A stretch of 64,000 nucleotides of DNA from Agrobacterium tumefaciens (GCA_025560025.1 CP048485.1:2833501-2897500), one strand, 5' to 3'; positions 38,182-47,126 are shown, numbered from the stretch's first letter. The notes: a model not told the origin generated them from the letters alone. Numbers and translations: made by a program.

Positions 38182-39704
38182 CAAAGGGACTCCAGAAAAG
38201 CCAGCAAAGCCTGCCGGTCGGTTTTTTGCAAGGCGGCAAAGGCGTCGCGCGCTTTTTGCGCTTCGCCGCCGTGCCATAATATCGCTTCCGTCAGGCTGCG
38301 CGCCCGGCCGTCATGCAGGTAAAAACTGTTGCCGTTCACCCGTTGCGTCAGGCCGATACCCCAGAGCGGCTGGGTACGCCATTGCCGCCCGTCTGCTTCG
38401 CCCACCTGCTGGCCGTCGGCAAGCGCCTCTCCCATGTCATGCAGAAGGAAATCCGAATAGGGCCAGATCAGCTGGGAAGAATGCATGGGGTCGCTCGCAT
38501 CGCGACGGGTGACGAATTTCGGCCTATGGCAGGCGGTGCAGCCGGATGTGTAGAAAATCTGCTTTCCCTTGAGGACGGTCGGATCATCGACATTGCGGCG
38601 CTGTGGCACGGCAAGATTCTCGGTGTAGAAGGTCACGAGATCGAGGACAGGGTCCGGCGCTTCCACCGGCCCCAGCCGTGGCTGCACGCCGGTCGGCATG
38701 GCAAGACAGTCCTTCTGGGCATCGGTGCAATCGCCATAGGCGTTCGGCGCGTCCGGTGTAGAGATGCCGATATCGTGGGAAAAGGCGCTGGCGCTTTGAT
38801 CGCGCACACTCGCATTCTGGGCCTTCCAGCCAAACCGGCCAAGCTTGACCTCGCCCGTGCGATGATCCCGCACAAAGGCCGGACGCCCGGAAATGCCGTC
38901 GCCATTTTTGTCATCGGGATCAGCGCCTGCCACAATATCGGCCTCGGCAATCGCCTCGATCAGCCCAAGTCCGAGGGTGGGCATGGCAATGCGGGCCGAA
39001 AGCAACGTGTCGGGGCCGAGGGGACCATATTGCAGCTCGGCCACGGCATAATCGGGCTTGCGCAGCATCACCACTTCGCCATCCAGAAGGCGCACCGGCT
39101 TTTCGGTATAGGTGACGACCGGCTTGCCCTCGGCGGCGAGACCGGGAATGGCGAGGTTCTGCAATTGCCGGCCATAGGTTTCATCGGGAAAATTCAGCAC
39201 CTCATGGCGTGCAATCGCGGCCCGTTCTGCCTCGTTGCGGGCCGGTCGGGCCAGCCGGAGAAACAGGGAGACCGCATCTTCCCCGGCAAGCGGCGGGCGA
39301 CCCCTGCCGTCCTTCACATGGCAGGTCTGGCAGGATCGGGCGTTGTAGAGCGGCCCCAGCCCGTCCGAGGCCTGTGTGGAGGAGGGGGAAGACACCCAGA
39401 GTTTCTGGAACAACGCATTGCCGAGCTTGAAATCCAGTTTCCGCTCGAACGACATGGTGGCGGAAGGATGTGAAAACGCGCGGCTATCGGCCTTGCTGGT
39501 GCTGGTCGTCGCCCCGCCGGACATGGCCTCGAAGGGTTCCGGCCCGGTAAAATCCGTCGCAGGCGCGGTCATGGTCTGGCGGCTGTTCCGGTCTTTCTCG
39601 GTCAGATCGTCCCGCAGCGGTTCGGCAAGCGTCATCGATGCCACAAGGCAGGCTGCCCCGGTGAAGAAGAACGGCTTACGGATCGGCGGCAGTGAAAATC
39701 GCAT
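38181..39704 (-). CDS. Di-haem DUF1111 (COG3488) c-type cytochrome / predicted oxidoreductase
   Basis: 507 aa from the ATG at 39704. N-terminal hydrophobic export signal near 8-28. Two haem-c motifs: CQTCH near 130 and CTACH near 395, giving a di-haem protein of the cytochrome-peroxidase/thiol-oxidoreductase-like DUF1111 family, located in the periplasm. Also shows GDGISGRPAFVRD near 268-280 and YLHDGRARSLTEAILWHGGEA near 462-482, both typical of the family. A TTG at 39725 is open but falls in the loop of a strong hairpin. May carry out redox of iron for the flanking imelysins; inferred. Confidence 0.88.
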   Translation of the reverse strand: MRFSLPPIRKPFFFTGAACLVASMTLAEPLRDDLTEKDRNSRQTMTAPATDFTGPEPFEAMSGGATTSTSKADSRAFSHPSATMSFERKLDFKLGNALFQKLWVSSPSSTQASDGLGPLYNARSCQTCHVKDGRGRPPLAGEDAVSLFLRLARPARNEAERAAIARHEVLNFPDETYGRQLQNLAIPGLAAEGKPVVTYTEKPVRLLDGEVVMLRKPDYAVAELQYGPLGPDTLLSARIAMPTLGLGLIEAIAEADIVAGADPDDKNGDGISGRPAFVRDHRTGEVKLGRFGWKAQNASVRDQSASAFSHDIGISTPDAPNAYGDCTDAQKDCLAMPTGVQPRLGPVEAPDPVLDLVTFYTENLAVPQRRNVDDPTVLKGKQIFYTSGCTACHRPKFVTRRDASDPMHSSQLIWPYSDFLLHDMGEALADGQQVGEADGRQWRTQPLWGIGLTQRVNGNSFYLHDGRARSLTEAILWHGGEAQKARDAFAALQKTDRQALLAFLESL

Positions 39705-39712
39705 GGGCGTAA

Positions 39713-39736
39713 CGGGCCGCAGCAATCTGCGGCCCG
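39713..39736 (-). other. Intercistronic hairpin between irpA and the di-haem gene
   Basis: A perfect ten-base stem, CGGGCCGCAG-(four-base loop)-CTGCGGCCCG, ends 8 bases before the di-haem start codon. No T run follows, so it is not a full terminator. It may protect the irpA message 3' end or limit translation of the next gene. Confidence 0.65.
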
Positions 39737-39745
39737 CCTTGGCAC

Positions 39746-41023
39746 TTACTTGGAGACGGCGCTCGGATTGTCGAGGCTGTCGGATCCTTCAAGCTCGATC
39801 TTGCCGAGATCAAGCGCGGCGATGACACGCTCGACGGTCTTCGTCTGGTCGATCAAGCCGTCAATGGCCGCCTGCACCACGGCGTTGCCTTCCTTGTTGC
39901 CTTCACCGATCATCTGGTCATAGGCCTCGACGGTCTGGGCGCGCTTTTCCATCGCATGCATGGCGTCGAGCGTCTTGTTCAGCTTCGCCGTCATCTCGTC
40001 GTTCAGCGCCTTGTCCTTGGCGCCCACAAGTTCCGCCAGCGAGGCACCGGTCATCTTCGTGCCGTCCACACGGGTATAGTTGCCTGTATAGGCCGAAGCG
40101 ATGCCGATGGCGTCGTTGAGATGCGAATTATAGGTGTTGTCCGAGAAGCAATCATGCTCCTCTTCCGGGTCGTGCAGCAGAAGGCCAAGCTTCATGCGCT
40201 CTCCCGCCAACTCACCATAAGAGAGCGAGCCCATGCCGGTGAGAATGGCGGTGAGGCCGGCTTTCGGATCGGCTTCCACCGCCTTCGTGGCTTCACCCTC
40301 CGGCGCCCAGGCATCCACCATCTCCTGAAGATCCTTGATCAGCAGGGTGGAGGCGGATTTCAGGTAATCGGCGCGGCGGTCGCAATTGCCGTTCGTGCAT
40401 TTCGCCTTGTCATAGTCGGTATAGGGGCGGTTGCCCGCGCCGGGTCCGGTGCCGTTCAGGTCCTGGCCCCAGAGCAGGAATTCGATGGCATGGTAACCGG
40501 TGGTCACATTGGCTTCGACATCGCCCGCCTCGTGAAGGCTTTCGATCAGCTCCGGGGTGATCTTCGAGGCATCGACCTCTTCACCGCTGATCTTGATCTT
40601 CGGATTGGCGATGATATTGGCGACATAAAGCTCGTTCTCGTCGCTTTCCGTGCCATAGGAACTGTCGACATAATCGATCAGACCCTCATCCAACGGCCAG
40701 GCGTTCACCTTGCCCTCCCAATCGTCAACGATCGGGTTGCCGAAACGATAGACTTCCGACTGCTGGTAGGGAACACGCGCCTTGATCCACGCTTCGCGGG
40801 CGGCCTTCAGGGTTGCTTCGCTCGGCGTTGCGATAAGCGCATCGATCGCCTTGTCCAGCGCCTTCGCCGTGGTGAGCGAATCCTCGTATTTCGCGTGCGC
40901 GACATCGGCATAATGCTTGATCACGGCGGCGGCGTCGGTCGCGGCCTGTGCGGGAAGCGCGGTGAAAGCCGCCGATGCGGCAAGAAGCGCAAAAGACGCG
41001 CTGAGAATGGTTTTGCGGATCAT
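39746..41023 (-). CDS. irpA: Iron-regulated imelysin-family protein IrpA (COG3487)
   Basis: 425 aa from the ATG at 41023, with AAGGAGAGGG upstream. Signal peptide ends near LPAQAA. Imelysin (peptidase M75-like) fold with the family GxHxxE motif as GYHAIEFLLWGQ near 177 and REAWIKARVPYQQSEVYRFG near 78-97; a C-x-x-x-x-C pair (KCTNGNC) near 206. IrpA/EfeO-like proteins bind iron in the periplasm or at the surface; no protease activity is established. First gene of the four-gene cluster behind a palindromic promoter element. Gene symbol follows COG3487 usage. Confidence 0.88.
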   Translation of the reverse strand: MIRKTILSASFALLAASAAFTALPAQAATDAAAVIKHYADVAHAKYEDSLTTAKALDKAIDALIATPSEATLKAAREAWIKARVPYQQSEVYRFGNPIVDDWEGKVNAWPLDEGLIDYVDSSYGTESDENELYVANIIANPKIKISGEEVDASKITPELIESLHEAGDVEANVTTGYHAIEFLLWGQDLNGTGPGAGNRPYTDYDKAKCTNGNCDRRADYLKSASTLLIKDLQEMVDAWAPEGEATKAVEADPKAGLTAILTGMGSLSYGELAGERMKLGLLLHDPEEEHDCFSDNTYNSHLNDAIGIASAYTGNYTRVDGTKMTGASLAELVGAKDKALNDEMTAKLNKTLDAMHAMEKRAQTVEAYDQMIGEGNKEGNAVVQAAIDGLIDQTKTVERVIAALDLGKIELEGSDSLDNPSAVSK

Positions 41024-41100
41024 GATCCCTCTCCTTGGGCAGGCATGAAAAGACTTCACGCTGCGGCAAGCGAGTTCTGACCCAATCACAAACTTGTGTC

Positions 41101-41128
41101 AAACATTCTAGTTTAGAATGTTTTGAAA
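41101..41128. promoter_or_regulatory. Palindrome with iron-control-like half sites upstream of irpA
   Basis: Ten-base arms AAACATTCTA and TAGAATGTTT flank GTT (41101-41123), a perfect inverted repeat. Overlapping it, TTTAGAATGTTTTGAAA at 41112-41128 matches the mbfA iron-control box at 13 of 17 positions. It lies about 80 bp before the irpA ATG; a minus-strand TAGAAT within it could be a -10. Irr is the favoured regulator, but the palindrome could belong to another protein. Confidence 0.6.
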
Positions 41129-41178
41129 CAAGTTTGATCAGCATTTTCCAAGTAAAATCGCTGCGTGCAAATCCGGTT

Positions 41179-42468
41179 TTATGCTTTGCGTTTCATCAAG
41201 CAGAAGAAGAAACCGTCCGTATCTGTGGTTGCAGGCGTCAGCGTCACTGTCTGTCCGTCGGAGGAATGCGGTTTTCTGGCATTGTCGCCGAAAGTCGTCT
41301 GCCAGCGTTGCAACGCGGAACTGATGGAGAATTCCGCATTTTCCTCGCAGAAGCGCCTGACCTGCTGTTCGTTTTCTTCAGGCAAAACGGAACAGGTCAC
41401 ATAAAGCAGTTCACCGCCCGGGCGCACGAAACCCTTTGCCTGCGAAAGCGCTTCGCCCTGCTGCTGCACGCGCTCTTCAAGATTGCGCGCGGTCAGCCGC
41501 CATTTGGTGTCGGGGCGTCGGCGCCATGTTCCCGTGCCGGTGCAGGGCGCATCCACCAGGACGCGGTCGAATTTCTCATGGAAGGGGACTAACCCGGCTG
41601 CGCGGTCATGAACCTGGACATTGCGTGTGCCGGCCCGCTTCAGCCGCTCGATGATTGGTGCGAGACGCTTGCGGTCGGCATCGAAGGCGTGAACCTGGCC
41701 CTTATTGTTCATGCTGGCCGCCATGGCCAGCGTCTTGCCGCCGCCGCCCGCGCAATAATCGAGGACCTGTTCGCCCTCATGGGCGCCGGCGAGATCGGCG
41801 ACGATCTGCGATCCCTCGTCCTGCACTTCGAACCAGCCCTTCTGGAAGGACAGTTCGGCGGTCACATTCGGCAGGCGGGAAGGACCCTCACCGGCGGGGA
41901 TGCGTACACCCTGCCGGGCGATATGTGTGGCTTCCGCGCCGCTTTCCTCAAGCGCCTTCAGCACCTTGTCGCGGGTTGCCTTCAGCGTGTTGGCGCGCAG
42001 ATCGAGTGTCGGTCGCTCGTTCAGCGCCTGCGCCTCGGCGAGCCAGCCCTCTCCGAATGCCGCCTCAAAGGAAGGCTGCACCCATTCGGGGATGTCGCCC
42101 TGAATATGGGCTGGTGCATCGGCTAGTGAGCGGGAGAGAAAGGCTTGCTGCCTCTGTTCGTCGGGCGCGGCGGGGGCGAATTTATCGCCATCAAATTCCG
42201 CCGCCAGTTCCGAAAAGCTTTTGCCCCATTGGCGCAGCAGCACGGCATAACCAAGCGAGGCGGCGCTATCGTCATCCATCAGCCAGGCGTGCGACAGTTT
42301 CATGCGCAGCGCGTCATAGACGATGTTGCCGATTGCCGCCCTGTCGCCGGAACCGGCGAAACGATGGGCAAGGCCCCAATCTTTCAGAGCATCGGCGACG
42401 GGGCGCCTGCGTCCCTCAATATCCGCCAATACTTCGATTGCTCCGGCCAAACGCCCGCCTAAACGCAT
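41179..42468 (-). CDS. RsmB/NOP-family rRNA (cytosine-5)-methyltransferase
   Basis: 429 aa. N-terminal NusB-like helical domain (about 1-145) and C-terminal Rossmann methyltransferase: SAM motif VLDYCAGGGGKTLAMAA near 235-251, the VDAPCTGTGTWRRRPD motif near 307-322 (release cysteine) and YVTCSVLPEENEQQV near 354-368 (nucleophilic cysteine). Family enzymes methylate cytosine in 16S rRNA (RsmB, C967) or related sites; the exact position cannot be fixed. Upstream of irpA's promoter region, convergent with nothing; transcribed alone or with the RlpA-like gene. Confidence 0.92.
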   Translation of the reverse strand: MRLGGRLAGAIEVLADIEGRRRPVADALKDWGLAHRFAGSGDRAAIGNIVYDALRMKLSHAWLMDDDSAASLGYAVLLRQWGKSFSELAAEFDGDKFAPAAPDEQRQQAFLSRSLADAPAHIQGDIPEWVQPSFEAAFGEGWLAEAQALNERPTLDLRANTLKATRDKVLKALEESGAEATHIARQGVRIPAGEGPSRLPNVTAELSFQKGWFEVQDEGSQIVADLAGAHEGEQVLDYCAGGGGKTLAMAASMNNKGQVHAFDADRKRLAPIIERLKRAGTRNVQVHDRAAGLVPFHEKFDRVLVDAPCTGTGTWRRRPDTKWRLTARNLEERVQQQGEALSQAKGFVRPGGELLYVTCSVLPEENEQQVRRFCEENAEFSISSALQRWQTTFGDNARKPHSSDGQTVTLTPATTDTDGFFFCLMKRKA

Positions 42469-42528
42469 TGTCTACCTCATCTTGCTGATAAGCCGGTTGG
42501 TAGACGCGAATGGCGGCAAGGGCAAGGC

Positions 42529-42897
42529 TCAATCGGCTTTGACGATCTCGTAGCAGACCTTGGCGGTGCCGGAGCTGATCATGCCGATGTTCTTGGCGGC
42601 TGCCTTGGAGAGATCGAGAACGCGGCCCTTGATGAACGGACCGCGATCGTTGATGCGCACCACCACGGCCTTGCCGTTGCGGGCATTCGTCACCTTGACC
42701 TTGGTGCCGAACCGCAGCGAGCGGTGGGCGGCGGTCAGGTTGGCGGCGTTCATGCGCTCGCCAGAAGCAGTCTTGGAGGTCAACGCATACCACGATGCGC
42801 CTCCACAACCATTTGCCGCATTCGCCTGAAGAGGCGCGATGATGGAACAGGCGGCTATAGTTGCAGCGGTGAAAGTTATACGACGGATATTCAACAA
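42529..42897 (-). CDS. RlpA-like double-psi beta-barrel protein
   Basis: 122 aa with a signal peptide ending near QANAAN. A single RlpA-like domain: [19 protein letters not shown] near 32-50, [36 protein letters not shown] near 66-101, carrying the catalytic-style Asp in NDRGPF. Short compared with E. coli RlpA: no SPOR domain and no lipobox, so it is a free periplasmic peptidoglycan-active protein candidate. 60 bp upstream of the RsmB-type gene on the same strand. Confidence 0.88.
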   Translation of the reverse strand: MLNIRRITFTAATIAACSIIAPLQANAANGCGGASWYALTSKTASGERMNAANLTAAHRSLRFGTKVKVTNARNGKAVVVRINDRGPFIKGRVLDLSKAAAKNIGMISSGTAKVCYEIVKAD

Positions 42898-43324
42898 ACT
42901 GTGCTTCCCTGAAAACCGGCCCCGCGCCGGTTGTTTGTGCCCTTGCTAAACGGCCATTTGCTGGCCTGAACGCCTTTTGATGCGAGATTGTAGGGCGAGG
43001 GAAAAATGGCGAAAAAAAGCTGAGCTCAAATCACGAACTGTTACAGTCTGTAATATTTGTGATCATTAGCCGGAAAGGCGCCTCCGGGCCCCTATTGTCA
43101 CAATTCGGAAAAAATAATGCAGAATCAAGGCTCAATGGAAATGCTATTGCAAGTCACTGCTTCGCGAATCCACTTCACGAAATGTCACTGAAATATTTTT
43201 CTAATGACTATGATTTTAGCGATTTTTGTTTGGTTAATAAAATCCTAATTGACTGAAATGCGACGAAAACCATCCGCAAAAGTGGGTTTGGAAGGATTTT
43301 TCATCGCTTTCCATGGGAGGATTT
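42898..43324. other. 427-bp gene-poor gap, AT-rich
   Basis: Between the RlpA-like gene and the SDR-like gene, both on the minus strand. A 65-codon plus-strand frame at 43059-43256 has low complexity, no ribosome site and no family resemblance, so no gene is called. It contains one dyad (43030-43063) and presumably the RlpA-like promoter. Confidence 0.6.
43030..43063. promoter_or_regulatory. Nested dyad in the AT-rich gap
   Basis: The core TTACAGTCTGTAA is a perfect 13-bp palindrome at 43041-43053. Outer arms ATCACGAA and TTTGTGAT pair with one mismatch. It is about 130 bp upstream of the RlpA-like gene. Could be a regulator binding site; no regulator identified. Confidence 0.4.
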
Positions 43325-44197
43325 TCAGCCCCGCCAGAGGCCGTTTTTCCACAATTGGGCCAGCGACATTTTGTAGTCCGGGAAGCCGAAATCAAAGCCA
43401 AGGCGTCTGATCCTGGCGTTGGAAACGCGTTTGTTCTCGCCATAAAAGGAGCGGGCCATGGGCGTCAGATCGGCGGTCTCGAATGGCTGTTCAGGCGGCG
43501 GTTCAATGCCCATTAGCGTGGCGGCATAGCTCACCACGTCCTGCGGCGGGCCGGGTTCGTCATCCGTCACGTTGAAGACGCCGCGTTGGTTTCCCTGTGC
43601 CAGGAAAGCCAGGGCCGCGCCGATATCCTCGACCCGGATGCGATTGAACACCTGATCCTTCTTCACCAGTCTTCGCGCCGTTCCCTTTTCGAAATTCATG
43701 AAGGCATTGCGTCCGGGACCGTAGATTCCGGAAAGACGCAGGATGGCAAGCGGCACATCCGCCCTTTGAGCGGCTGTAGCCCAAGCGGTCTCAGCGGCAA
43801 CCCGTTCCACGGACCGGGCGGAAACCGGGCGGCAGGGCGTATCCTCATCTACCCAGGCGCCGTCATGGTCGCCATAAACGCCGACGGTGGAAAGATAGGC
43901 CAGCCATTTCAGATTGGGTAGCAGCCTTTTCAGATCATCGCCAAGCAGTGCAAGCAGAGGGTCGCCTTCCTTGCCCGGTGCAATGGATTGCACCAGATGT
44001 GTGACATTACCCATGGAAGTGATGAGCTCGTCATTGAGATGCGCACCGTCAAACAGGAAGGGCGTCATGCCTGCGGCGGTCAGGCTTGAGAATTTGTCTT
44101 CGCTGCGCGTGGTACCGGCAATGGTCGCGGCTTCGGTTTTCAGCGCGTTTGAGATGGCCTTGCCTGAATATCCCGCGCCGAAAATCATCACATGCAT
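43325..44197 (-). CDS. NAD-dependent epimerase/SDR-like protein (YeeZ type)
   Basis: 290 aa. Extended-SDR fold: nucleotide motif MIFGAGYSGKAIS near 4-16, YLSTVGVYGDHDG near 101-113, and LRLSGIYGPGRNAF near 155-168, with RIRVEDIGAAL near 186-196. Resembles E. coli YeeZ, of unknown substrate; the tyrosine-lysine pair is not in the usual YxxxK spacing. It follows queG by 3 bp, so it is in the GST-queG unit. Confidence 0.85.
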   Translation of the reverse strand: MHVMIFGAGYSGKAISNALKTEAATIAGTTRSEDKFSSLTAAGMTPFLFDGAHLNDELITSMGNVTHLVQSIAPGKEGDPLLALLGDDLKRLLPNLKWLAYLSTVGVYGDHDGAWVDEDTPCRPVSARSVERVAAETAWATAAQRADVPLAILRLSGIYGPGRNAFMNFEKGTARRLVKKDQVFNRIRVEDIGAALAFLAQGNQRGVFNVTDDEPGPPQDVVSYAATLMGIEPPPEQPFETADLTPMARSFYGENKRVSNARIRRLGFDFGFPDYKMSLAQLWKNGLWRG

Positions 44198-44200
44198 GGT

Positions 44201-45181
44201 TCACGCCTCTGCCAGTTGCCATTCCATTTCCGCTTCCGGATCAGTCTCCGGTGCGCGTGTGGCAGAGTATGTACGGAATTCCTCCCTGTCCATAAGCCGC
44301 GACAGGGCCCATGCGGCCATGCCGCGCACCTCCGGCGAAGGATCTCTCTCGGCGAGCGTCTTGCATTGCTCGAGGAATTGCCGGTCGTGGGAGTTTCCCG
44401 CCGCGATCAGGACATTGCGAATAAAACGGTTGCGGCCGATACGCTTGACGGGCGAGCCGCTGAAGAAGCTGCGGAAGGCGGCATCGTCAAGCGTCAGGAG
44501 GAAGGCGATGGAGGGTTCCTTTAAATCCTCACGCGCCTGCAACTTCATCTCGGAGGCGCTGGCCGCGAACTTGTTCCAGGGACAGGCGGCAAGGCAATCG
44601 TCGCAGCCATAGATGCGGTTACCGATCATAGGGCGGAATTCGTGCGGGATCGGCCCCTTGTGCTCGATGGTGAGGTAGGAAATGCAGCGGCGAGCGTCCA
44701 ATTGATAGGGGGCGGGAAAGGCAGCCGTCGGACAGACGTCCAGACAGGCACGGCAGGAACCGCAATGATCCTTCTCGGCCTCATCCAGACAGAGTTCGGC
44801 GGTGGTGAACATGCTGCCGAGAAACAGCCAGGAGCCATGGGTGCGGCTCACCAGATTGGTGTGTTTGCCCTGCCATCCGAGACCGGCTGCTGCGGCAAGC
44901 GGCTTTTCCATGACAGGGGCAGTGTCGACGAAGACCTTCACATCCTCGCCGGCGCGCGCTGCAAACCGGGTGGCGATTTCCTTCAGCCGCCCCTTGATAA
45001 CGTCATGATAATCACGATTGCGGGCATAGACCGAAATGGCGGCCTTGTCCGGTTTCGAAAGTACGCCGCGTGGGTCTTCCTCGGGACCATAGTTCAGCCC
45101 GAACATGACGATGGAGCGCACGTCACCCCACAGCGTTTTCGGCTCTGCCCGGCGGGCCTCGGTCTCTTCCATCCACGCCAT
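44201..45181 (-). CDS. queG: Epoxyqueuosine reductase QueG, N-terminus disrupted
   Basis: 326 aa from the only ATG in frame (45181); the family is usually 360-390 aa. Two ferredoxin-like clusters are intact: [12 protein letters not shown] near 145-156 and [13 protein letters not shown] near 197-209, with HEAT-like C-terminal repeats ([15 protein letters not shown]). QueG reduces epoxyqueuosine to queuosine in tRNA using cobalamin. About 60 N-terminal codons that should precede this ATG are present in the DNA but split by an apparent frameshift near 45300-45303 and lack a standard start. The shown ORF lacks residues of the cobalamin domain edge, so function is uncertain. Confidence 0.85.
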   Translation of the reverse strand: MAWMEETEARRAEPKTLWGDVRSIVMFGLNYGPEEDPRGVLSKPDKAAISVYARNRDYHDVIKGRLKEIATRFAARAGEDVKVFVDTAPVMEKPLAAAAGLGWQGKHTNLVSRTHGSWLFLGSMFTTAELCLDEAEKDHCGSCRACLDVCPTAAFPAPYQLDARRCISYLTIEHKGPIPHEFRPMIGNRIYGCDDCLAACPWNKFAASASEMKLQAREDLKEPSIAFLLTLDDAAFRSFFSGSPVKRIGRNRFIRNVLIAAGNSHDRQFLEQCKTLAERDPSPEVRGMAAWALSRLMDREEFRTYSATRAPETDPEAEMEWQLAEA

Positions 45182-45385
45182 CGTGCCGTGGTAGCCCTTG
45201 TCGAGAAACTGCCTCAGCCGTTCCGGCGCGAGCGGAATGCTGTCGGGCGCCGTGATGCGGCAGAGATCAAAGCCAAGCGAAAGCGCCTCCTGACGAATGA
45301 AATCCGTCAGTTTGCGTGCGCGTATCCGCTGCTTGTCGCTGGCGACGTCGATAGCCGTTTCTCCCGCAGGTTATTCTGCGACATA
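45182..45385 (-). other. Disrupted 5' region of queG
   Basis: On the minus strand, codons for LTDF are followed by TTTT-CATTCG; with one T fewer they would continue [15 protein letters not shown], the expected QueG N-terminus, into the ATG at 45181. In the actual frame a TGA precedes. Upstream, the only ATG (45385) reads MSQNNLREK and then runs out of frame at an AAA run; one extra A there would join it to the QueG frame. Two homopolymer differences about 58 nt apart suggest sequence error or a real double lesion. Confidence 0.6.
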
Positions 45386-45430
45386 TATATGCCTGGTGCG
45401 CGCCGCAGCAAATAACCGGAAGACCGGAAC

Positions 45431-46123
45431 CTAGAAATCCAGATCGGCGTAGTGGGAGGAGGGGGCAAGGCGCGGAATGCGCTCGCTCAGGAACGGCCGG
45501 AAGGACGGCCGCGATTTCAGCCGCTGGTACCATTCCTTGGCGATGGGTGCTTCAAGCCAGTTGATTTCACCGAGATAGTCCAGCACCGAAACGCCGGCGG
45601 CGGCGGCAAGATCGGCATAGCTCAGCCGGTCGCCGGCAAGCCAGGTGCGCGAGCCCGCCAACCATTCCAGATATTTGATGTGCTGGCGGATGTTGTTGCG
45701 GGCGGTGCGTAAAAGCTTGGAGTCCGGCGGCCCGCCACCCTGTGCGGCCGTCATCTGCAATTTATAGACACGCTCCCGCACCAGCGGCCGGGTCACGTCA
45801 TTTTCCATCTTCTGCAGGAACCATTCCGTCAGGCGGCGGATTTCCGCGCGCTGAAACGGGTCTTCCGCCAGCAACCGCCTGTCGCGCTTCAAGACCCCGT
45901 GCGTCTCGTCGAGAAACTCGGCAAGCACGTAAGGCCCACTGAGCGATCGCATATTATCATCAAGATAGACCGGAAGGGTGCCGGCCGGATTGAGCGCCAG
46001 AAACTCCCGCCGTCTTTCCCACGGCTGCTCCTCGACGAGATCGGTCTGGAACCCGTATTCCGAAAGGATCAGACGAACGAACCGGGATGCGGTCGACATC
46101 GGAGAATGATAGAGAGTTGGCAT
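45431..46123 (-). CDS. Glutathione S-transferase family protein
   Basis: 230 aa. N-terminal thioredoxin-like domain (MPTLYHSPMSTASRFVRLILSEYG, then NPAGTLPVYLDD near 45-56 and SGPYVLAEFLDE near 62-73) and a helical C-terminal domain with WLAGDRLSYADLAAAAGVSVLDY near 160-182. The usual serine/tyrosine or cysteine position in the first segment is SPMSTAS. Precedes queG on the same strand. Substrate unknown; general detoxification role inferred. Confidence 0.9.
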   Translation of the reverse strand: MPTLYHSPMSTASRFVRLILSEYGFQTDLVEEQPWERRREFLALNPAGTLPVYLDDNMRSLSGPYVLAEFLDETHGVLKRDRRLLAEDPFQRAEIRRLTEWFLQKMENDVTRPLVRERVYKLQMTAAQGGGPPDSKLLRTARNNIRQHIKYLEWLAGSRTWLAGDRLSYADLAAAAGVSVLDYLGEINWLEAPIAKEWYQRLKSRPSFRPFLSERIPRLAPSSHYADLDF

Positions 46124-46281
46124 CGGTACTCAATTTTTACGATTGGTTGTCATGATCGGCATTTGCCGGAAAACTTTTTCAGTTTCGCTTCATCAAGACG
46201 CTATAAGAGCTTGGCTACTTTAAAACAAGTTTAACGCAATTGCTTTCCATTGCCGCTTTCCCCTGAAAAAAAGGATACCTC

Positions 46282-47088
46282 ATGGGTGACCAATCGATCA
46301 TCAGCGCGCTTCTGCTGGGCATTATCGAGGGTCTGACGGAGTTCATTCCCGTTTCCTCAACGGCGCATGTGCTGCTGGCCGGCCATTTCCTTGGCTTCAA
46401 ATCGCCGGGCAACACCTTTGCCGTCCTCATCCAGCTCGGCGCGATCCTTGCCATCCTTCTTGTGTATTTTCAAAAACTTGTGTCGATCGCGCTCGCTTTG
46501 CCGACAAGTGCCAAGGCGCGCCGTTTCGTGCTGGCCGTCGCTCTCGCCTTCCTGCCGGCAGCGGTTATCGGGGCGCTGGCGCATGATTTCATCAAGACCG
46601 TGCTGTTCGAAACGCCGATGCTCATCTGCGTCGTCCTGATTATCGGCGGCGTCATATTGCTCGCGGTGGACCGGATGCCGCTGAAACCGAAATATACCGA
46701 CATCATGGACTATCCGCCGTCGCTTGCCTTCAAGATCGGCCTCTTCCAGTGCCTTGCCATGATTCCCGGCACGTCCCGGTCCGGGGCCACGATCGTCGGA
46801 TCGCTGCTGATGGGCACCGACAAGCGTTCCGCCGCCGAATTTTCGTTCTTTCTGGCGATGCCGACCATGCTCGGCGCTTTTACTCTCGATCTCTACAAGA
46901 ACCGCGACGCGCTGAGTTTCGATGATGGCGCGCTGATTGCCGTCGGCTTCATCGCCGCATTCGTCTCCGGCCTCTTCGTCGTTCGCTCGTTGCTGGACTT
47001 CGTCTCGCGACGGGGTTTTGCGCCTTTTGCCTGGTGGCGCATCGTCATCGGTTCGCTCGGCCTGATAGCACTTCTGATCTTTGGTTGA
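46282..47088 (+). CDS. uppP: Undecaprenyl-diphosphatase
   Basis: 268 aa, about eight membrane helices. BacA/UppP signatures: [20 protein letters not shown] near 15-34 and [19 protein letters not shown] near 162-180, which form the two halves of the active site. Recycles the lipid carrier C55-PP for peptidoglycan and polysaccharide synthesis and confers bacitracin resistance. Divergent from the GST gene; two hairpins, including an intrinsic terminator, follow the stop codon. Confidence 0.97.
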   Translation: MGDQSIISALLLGIIEGLTEFIPVSSTAHVLLAGHFLGFKSPGNTFAVLIQLGAILAILLVYFQKLVSIALALPTSAKARRFVLAVALAFLPAAVIGALAHDFIKTVLFETPMLICVVLIIGGVILLAVDRMPLKPKYTDIMDYPPSLAFKIGLFQCLAMIPGTSRSGATIVGSLLMGTDKRSAAEFSFFLAMPTMLGAFTLDLYKNRDALSFDDGALIAVGFIAAFVSGLFVVRSLLDFVSRRGFAPFAWWRIVIGSLGLIALLIFG

Positions 47089-47104
47089 GCCGATTTTAGA
47101 AATA

Positions 47105-47126
47105 GCCGGCCATTTTGAATGGCCGG
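47105..47126. other. Hairpin after uppP
   Basis: CCGGCCA-TTTTGAA-TGGCCGG, seven perfect pairs, 17 nt after the stop codon and 11 nt before the proper terminator. No T tract, so it may stabilise or pause. Confidence 0.5.

Noticed and set aside
43059..43256. 65-codon plus-strand frame in the AT-rich gap
   Set aside because: No ribosome site, low-complexity product, no domain, and it lies in a region that looks non-coding.
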